From Pyronema omphalodes (lineage: Eukaryota > Ascomycota > Pezizomycetes > Pezizales > Pyronemataceae): 64,000 bases of DNA. The stretch's first letter is position 1, and each line of letters begins with the position of its first letter. Shown piece by piece: positions 58,243 to 64,000 of the stretch. The stretch is from assembly GCA_024516155.1 (NCBI GenBank), contig JAJJXM010000035.1, forward strand, positions 1 to 64,000. Reading direction: 5' to 3'. The notes beneath the pieces were generated by a model, which had not been told where the DNA came from, ran no database searches, and was given only the letters and a program-made list of their open reading frames with translations. The translations under genes and the position numbers were made by a program.

Positions 58243-59628
58243 TCAAAAAGCATCCTCGTCCCAATCATCATCCAATTCATCGATAGCCCTATTATCAGCC
58301 TCGGTATCATTATAACCTCTCAACAGCGGTCCTCCGGCAACATTTCTGGCGCCGAATCCCGATCTGGGACGTTTCATGGATGAAGGTAAGGGTAGATGCT
58401 CGATAACGAATAGCCAAATGGAATGGATCATTTCCTGTTTTTTTGCCAATTGTTTTCGTTAGCGAAAGTTTTTCAGGGTTGTTGTTGATGGGTATATTAG
58501 ATTATGAGAATTAACACCAAAAAGGAGGACTATAGCTATATACAAAAAAAGAATGGAAAGCTGAGCCCAGTCTAGCCAAGCCCAGCCAAACCCAGCCGAG
58601 CCGAGCCTGGCCAACTTGGAATCATAAAACTCACGCCCATTCATCATGACGTTTCCATCCAGCCTGCTCGATGGAGGAGGAGGATCGATGATTACTCGTA
58701 CTGCGGCGACCAGAGCTCCCAAATCTCCCACAGGTAATAAACGAAAGTATACGAAGAATAAATAATATCGGTGCAACAAAGAGACGCACCCAAAAGAAGT
58801 TCAGTATTGCAGCCCAAGTATGGTAATGAGGGATTTGTCGCCATCCACGAGCATGCATTACTGTTCGCTGGTAGAAGATACCTCCAACGAGGTACACAAG
58901 AACGAAAACACCCATGCTGTTGGTTTTGATTAGTCGAGACCATGGGGGTAATTTGGGGATAACATACATGGCTCCAAAAACAGCACCTGGACCAAGCGCC
59001 TGCGCCTGATTTAAGGTAGGGCATGCTGCAGCGGTACGAACTTCGAAGAAATATGCACAATCGTTGAACTGACCAACGAAGGCTACTGAGGGTTTGTGGA
59101 ACTGTTCGTGATCACACATTAAGCTCATTAGAGCTGCCTTTCGTAGCTCCGGGGCATTTGGACAAGGTGAGCCGTTTTCGTAAGCGAGGATGAGCTTCCG
59201 GCCACGGAACTGTGGGGTAGTGGAGACGGATCTATCGTTGTTAGACTCGGGATCTAAAGCCGGGACAGAGCTATATACCCGATGGAGTATATTGTGCCAT
59301 TCTTTTCGTAGTAGGCGCCCACATTGGCGCGCCCCGCTTCATCGATTCCCTCCACTTTTGATGTGTCTGCTAACACCGGCGCGCAAATGTTGATGCTAAA
59401 GTTCGCCCCGTAGTCCAGACCTTTCACTTGCCAGTCCATCTGTGGTGGGGCCGCGCCAGGCGTTCGTTTGAGCTTGTTCAGGTCGAAGAAGTTCTCGCTG
59501 TACGGTGAGGTAACAGTGCACTCGGCATCCTTGGGCTTGTAGAGCTTCTTTGAATCACCAGTTGCGACATCGGCCAGCGCGGATGAGAAGCAAAATAGAA
59601 ATAGAGACAGGGCGGTGGATATCCGCAT
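58243..59628 (-). CDS. MRH-domain (mannose-6-phosphate-receptor-like) sorting receptor
   Basis: Type I membrane protein of the Mrl1/CI-MPR-like group, which carries vacuolar hydrolases from Golgi to endosomes in yeast; the exact role here is inferred. Exons 59628-59279, 59231-58968, 58916-58635 and 58363-58243. Introns: 47 nt (GTATAT, CTAAC, ATAG), 51 nt (GTATGT, CTAATC, ACAG) and 271 nt (GTGAGT...CCCAG, last acceptor less sure). The total is 1017 nt, 338 residues. Signal peptide MRISTALSLFLFCFSSALA; lumenal MRH region with TVTSPYSENFFDL, FSINICAPV, FRGRKLILAYENGSPCPN and SLMCD; membrane span MGVFVLVYLVGGIFY; then MHARGWRQIPHYHTWAAI. The C-terminus is acidic (DNRAIDELDDDWDEDAF). The ATG27 family is similar in layout but has a shorter tail. 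Confidence 0.8.
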
Positions 59629-60209
59629 GGCTATGGTGGTTTGTGGGTATCGTCGTTAACGTCGGGGGTGTCGGAGAATAGGCCAGCTATTATTGTGCGA
59701 TGCGATGGAATGATAAATCTGAAGGAGCGGCGTGTTTCCTGGAGCTGTAGTTGTTGGGAGCTTCGTGAAAACTTGTTTGTGATTGAAAGGGTAGCTCTTG
59801 GTCGCGGGAGCAACTCGAAAGGCTTGGGGCCGCGAACGAGTTACTGTATCTATCTCATCACGTCACGTAAGCTTGGCGCATGGTGATGAGGCATTGCCAC
59901 CACAGCCACATTTTACACGTGATTAACAGCTGATTATTTGTGGCTAAGCGTAATCCTCGAAGCTCGGCGGCTCTGCCATTCTCGGTCCGGTTAGCAAAAC
60001 CGTCCCTCCTAGCGTGTGTAACACCTCGACACGCTGAGAGACACGGATGCAAAACTTCCGGGCACCACTCCATCCCGCAACAACACATCTCCGATCCTTG
60101 AAACTTCTGTTATGAATTTTTAATCGACAGAAATCCCAACTGTGTGCGGCATATGGACAGTTGTATATAACCTTCAATTCCACGTTCAGTTTTCACAGCA
60201 TAAGCAATA
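59629..60209. promoter_or_regulatory. divergent promoter region (MRH receptor / ERG24)
   Basis: 581 bp between two divergent start codons. No ORF with coding character; no specific site identified. Confidence 0.5.
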
Positions 60210-61561
60210 ATGTCAACACCTAAGAAGCACATCAGCTACCAGTTTGGAGGCCCGTACGTTGATTCTGTTCTAAAGCTCAGTGTGATGGCCAAGAATCTCA
60301 ATTGATCAATTACCACAGCATCGGAGCTCTCGGTGTAACCCTTGGAACGCCATTCGTAACCTACGCGTTATACTTCCTCTGCAACGAAAACGGCTGCCCT
60401 TCACAATCGTTCCTCGACGCGCCTCTACAGTACCTTGCAGCACAATGGCCTGGATGGGATAAGGTCTTTTCCTCGAAAGTATTCGGCTACTACTGTGCGT
60501 GGTACTTCGGTCTCGCCGCTGCTCAGTTCATCCTCCCGGGAAAGACCTACGAAGGAGTTGAGCTCCCAGATAAGACTCGGCTGAAGTACAAGCTCAATGT
60601 CCTCCAAACCGCTATCACCATCTTCGGATATCTTGGTCTCATGACCTACCGCGAGGGATTCTCCTTTGGCATCTGGAGCTGGATCTGGGAGAACCTTCTA
60701 TACCTGCAAACCGCTGCTCTCGCCTTCGCCATCATTCTCGCTTTCTACACCTACATCAGCTCTTTCTTCACTGGGGAGATCTTGGCTGAGCACGGAGACA
60801 CCGGAAACCCTATCTACGACTGGTTCATCGGGCGTCCTCTGAACCCTCGCATCGGATCCTGGGACTTGAAGTGCTTCTCTGAGCTCCGACCCGGTATGAT
60901 TCTCTGGCCTATCCTTAACTTCACCTTCCTCGCCCACCAGTACCAGACCATTGGGCGTATCACCGACTCCATGATTCTTGTCAATGTCTTTCAGTTCTGG
61001 TACGTCATCGACAGTTTCATCAACGAGCCTGCAGTATTGACCACCATGGACATTGCCACCGATGGATTTGGGTTCATGTTGACCTTTGGAGATCTCTGCT
61101 GGTTACCTTTCACCTACTCTCTCCAGGCTAGATACTTGGCTATGTATCCGCTCGACCTTGGATTACTTGGTGTCAGTGGTGTTCTTCTCGTTCAGGCTAT
61201 TGGATACTTCATCTTCCGTGGTGCAAACGGACAGAAGAACAAGTTTCGTACCAACCCTAACGACCCGGCTTGTGCTCACCTTAAGGTTATGCACACTAAG
61301 AGCGGAAGCAAGTTGTTGATTACAGGATGGTGGGGAATTGCGAGACACATCAACTACCTTGGAGATTGGATTATGGCTTGGGCTTGGTGCTTGCCTACTG
61401 GATTCAGAACGCCGATTACTTACTTCTATGTGGCCTACTTTGCGGTTCTGTTGATTCACCGTGACCGTAGAGATGAGGAGAAGTGTGTTAAGAAGTATGG
61501 AGAAGACTGGGAGAAGTACAAGAAGCTTGTACCATACAGAATTATCCCGGGTATTTATTAA
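60210..61561 (+). CDS. ERG24: delta(14)-sterol reductase (C-14 reductase), ergosterol biosynthesis
   Basis: Reduces the C14=C15 double bond after lanosterol/eburicol C14-demethylation, with NADPH, in the ER membrane. Exons 60210-60253 and 60319-61561; the 65-nt intron (GTACGT...CCACAG) joins the start MSTPKKHISYQFGG to PIGALGVTLGTP; total 428 residues. Conserved stretches are NPIYDWFIGRPLNPRIG, DLKCFSELRPGMILW, TTMDIATDGFGFMLTFGDL, PFTYSLQARYLA, GANGQKNKFR, LLITGWWGIARHINYLGDW and the end YGEDWEKYKKLVPYRIIPGIY. The PFTYSLQARYL and VPYRIIPGIY versions favour ERG24 over ERG4. Several hydrophobic spans are present. An unspliced reading from 60304 would lack the true N-terminus. Confidence 0.93.
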
Positions 61562-64000
61562 GGGGTGCGGGGCGGGAGGTGTAGGGGTAGAGATAAGATT
61601 GATTGGGTTCGGCTCATTTTATTGTCATTTAGGAGCGAATAGATTATACCACTTTTCAGCAGATATTGACTCTAATTTGAACCCCTGGTCTAACTTCATT
61701 TTCGAATAACCCACCCATGGCAGTGTGTGTGATAATCAATTTTCGTTGACTTCATGCGGGTTCTAGTACCATTTCAGAGCCGTCGTGGGTTCTTCGTCAA
61801 TCAAGTATACATATAACCGTCATCTCAATAATACCACATCATACATTTATTTATTGAATCATACGCTGACCGAGGCCTAAAAAGTCCATGCAGGACCGAT
61901 CATACATTCCTAGAGGCCGGAAGGCATGCCCCACACATGAACTCATAATAAATCCTCGGCCGCATAATAAGCTCATGGCTCCTAAGATATATAAAACAGT
62001 ATCTGGAGGCCTCTACATCCATTACCGGGCCCTCCAGCTCATGAATTTCCCAGAACCAACAACCTTAAGGCTACGATTAACCAATCCCAGAACGCAAAAT
62101 ATTTACGAGATTCATCAAAGATACACGAATCCGAGCCAATCCTACCGCTTGTAGCGGGACGTGAGTGTAATGATGATATATATCACACTAACCATTAGAA
62201 TTTTATAATCAATATTCCCAATACTACAACTCAATAGGGACTTATTTTTCCGATATTTCGAAGTTCATAGAATACACAAACCGCAGCATGAGATTGGGTA
62301 CATTTTTATTCTCTGAGACTTGAGAGGTAGCTATACTCTCGATCAGCAAACTTCATAGTCGAACTACATAACCCGAGAATTTTATATTGCAACTAGAAAC
62401 ATTTCACTCACCTATCTCGTAGTGGTGAATATTCAGAAAGAGAAACCAAATGCCTTCAAAGCCTGTACCAAGTAGGTTGTTTTACATACAGATCTAACTG
62501 AGTGAATAATCGTCTTGGGAGTCTGATATGGATGCGAGATGGCGTGGTGTCAGTATGTAAGTTGCTCACTCTGCTTTGTTTTGGGTGTTGAGTGGGTCAG
62601 GACTGCGGGAAGACTGTAATTTCGGGATTCCTGATGGAGATTTTGGTGTATACCTTCTGTCATGTTGTAAGATTCGAAAAGATAACAAGTTTTCTACTTT
62701 TCGCCTACGATGGATACGATGTCCAGAAGCCGGCAATATGGTCACTCGAAGCCCCTCTGTGCAAGATTACTTATTTTCTCCTGATTTGAACGGTCACTTC
62801 ATGCTGGAATACCTTAGCCACGGTTATTATGTGTTAGATTTGCTCGGCATGCCGCATGCTACGAAGGGTTCAATGTTATCGTAGTCAATCTCTGATGAAT
62901 GGTGTCTATCTAATTACAGACAAACAGTTGTCGAGAGAAGCCATAATCTTAAGGCTATGGGGTTGACTATTGCTTATGTAGATACCATACTCTGTATTCT
63001 TTTCCGTGAACGATGAGTTTTATTATAAAAGGATATCAATCTGAATATCTGGATAGACATATACAGAGTGACTAGAAAGATGAAGGAAATAGATAAGAAA
63101 AACAATTCATCGGCTACAACGGATACACCCTGTGCCATTATCTGTAGGCGATGTATACAGGGTTCCATATCAGTTAGGCTTCTGCTATATCTTCAAGAGC
63201 TTATGGAGTTGATTGCAATGAGAGTAAAGCTTACATAAACCTCAGGCATTCTGAGTTACTATGAGAATGAGCGTGAGGTACTTACGTGGACCTAGTGAAA
63301 CTTAATGCGTGACCCGAGAAATACGACGCCAAGGGGGAAGTAGGATGTATGTACTAATATGTCCTTGGAATGATCGTACATCAGTGACCTTTAGAACCGT
63401 GGATTCTTGCTTAACTGCACTACCTGTACTGTTTGGTAAGCAAAATAGCCACGGAATACTGATATTCTCAATGTGCCACGGGTGAACGACTGGTATTGTA
63501 TACGATTATCTATGCAATAGTTAATTTCAAATTTTGACCGTTATGCACCGCCCACTTTAACTTGTCCAATCAATAGCCATTCTTCAAGCAAAGCACAAAA
63601 AAAGCCCCACTCCCTCACACAGAGAGAGTGGGGCTTTCCTTCACAGCTGGTTCGTTTCAATCCTAATGTGAATGGTAGAATATTCAACTGGAATATCTCT
63701 TCCCCAATGGTCCCAGAATCCGACATGGAAAAACCCCCCACCTCCATCCCATAAGACTGTAGCATAACAGTCAAATAAGACAGAAGTGGGGGGAAACCCT
63801 TTATTTTACAAGCTCTATAACCCGAGCTGGGAACAGTACTCATACATGGAGATTAAGAATGTAAAGATTCAAGAAGGGTGGGGTATTAGGGGTGATTATA
63901 AAGCCTGAGGCGGCCAATATTTGCATCTTTGAATGGCATTAAAGCTTCTAGCTCGATTATCGGCCACTAGAGATTTTATGAATTTCTCGATTGACGGTAT
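61562..64000. other. intergenic to window end, no supported gene
   Basis: AT-rich. Short ORFs (61888-62154, 62576-62884, 63541-63843) have no recognised features. A hairpin lies at 63601-63637 and a second C-rich/G-rich pair at 63730-63800. Confidence 0.5.
63601..63637. repeat. short inverted repeat (hairpin)
   Basis: AAGCCCCACTC and its complement GAGTGGGGCTT, with a short loop of CA/GA. No flanking duplication was found. Confidence 0.6.

Noticed and set aside
60302..60318. ERG24 start at about 60302
   Set aside because: That reading begins at a non-ATG codon inside the intron; splicing 60254-60318 restores the family-typical FGGPIGALG start.

Overview
The window looks like a filamentous ascomycete (Pezizomycotina) nuclear chromosome. 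The main reasons are short introns of about 47-65 nt with GTRNGT donors and CTAAC-like branch points, the divergently arranged pair of ATP-citrate lyase subunit genes, a C-14 sterol reductase, and a Tad-like LINE with an RNase H domain. The order within the ascomycetes cannot be settled from sequence alone. The very low gene density, abundant simple repeats and several transposons would suit a large, repeat-rich genome such as those of some Pezizomycetes, but that is an inference.

Layout. 1-0.9 kb is one copy of a dispersed repeat whose inverted partner lies at 29.25-30.19 kb. 1.69-7.72 kb is a full-length LINE bounded by a 14-bp target-site duplication; ORF2 is intact and ORF1 is interrupted by a frame change in a C-run. 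7.7-16 kb has no recognisable gene except a 1.0-kb near-perfect palindromic element at 11.65-12.66 kb. 16.05-18.29 kb and 20.89-23.16 kb encode two Ser/Thr-rich surface proteins, one with a single membrane span and one with a signal peptide and GPI-like tail. Four tRNA genes follow: Leu(CAG), two inverted His(GTG) genes with a tiny intron, and Ala(AGC). An MDR-type oxidoreductase sits at 24.3-25.6 kb and a 201-bp MITE at 26.7 kb. From 27.8 to 36.2 kb there are remnants of a tandem array of an F-box/LRR-like gene family (a 3' fragment, a 5' fragment and a near-complete copy), and another near-complete copy lies at 55.2-57.3 kb. A nuclear-type acidic/basic protein gene is at 31.8 kb.

37.5-46.2 kb carries conserved housekeeping genes: tRNA 2'-phosphotransferase (TPT1), ATP-citrate lyase subunit 1 (minus strand) and subunit 2 (plus strand), separated by a 2.05-kb divergent promoter region. 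46.2-54.4 kb has no supported gene, only simple repeats and a diverged tandem duplication. 58.2-61.6 kb holds a mannose-6-phosphate-receptor-like (MRH domain) sorting receptor and, divergently, the ergosterol gene ERG24. The last 2.4 kb shows nothing but a short hairpin.

Functionally, the two ACL subunits form one enzyme that makes cytosolic acetyl-CoA, the precursor used by the sterol pathway in which ERG24 acts. TPT1 completes splicing of intron-containing tRNAs such as the two tRNA-His genes here. The most unusual items are the palindrome, and an in-frame TAG at the same codon in both F-box/LRR-like paralogues, with otherwise open reading frame on both sides.
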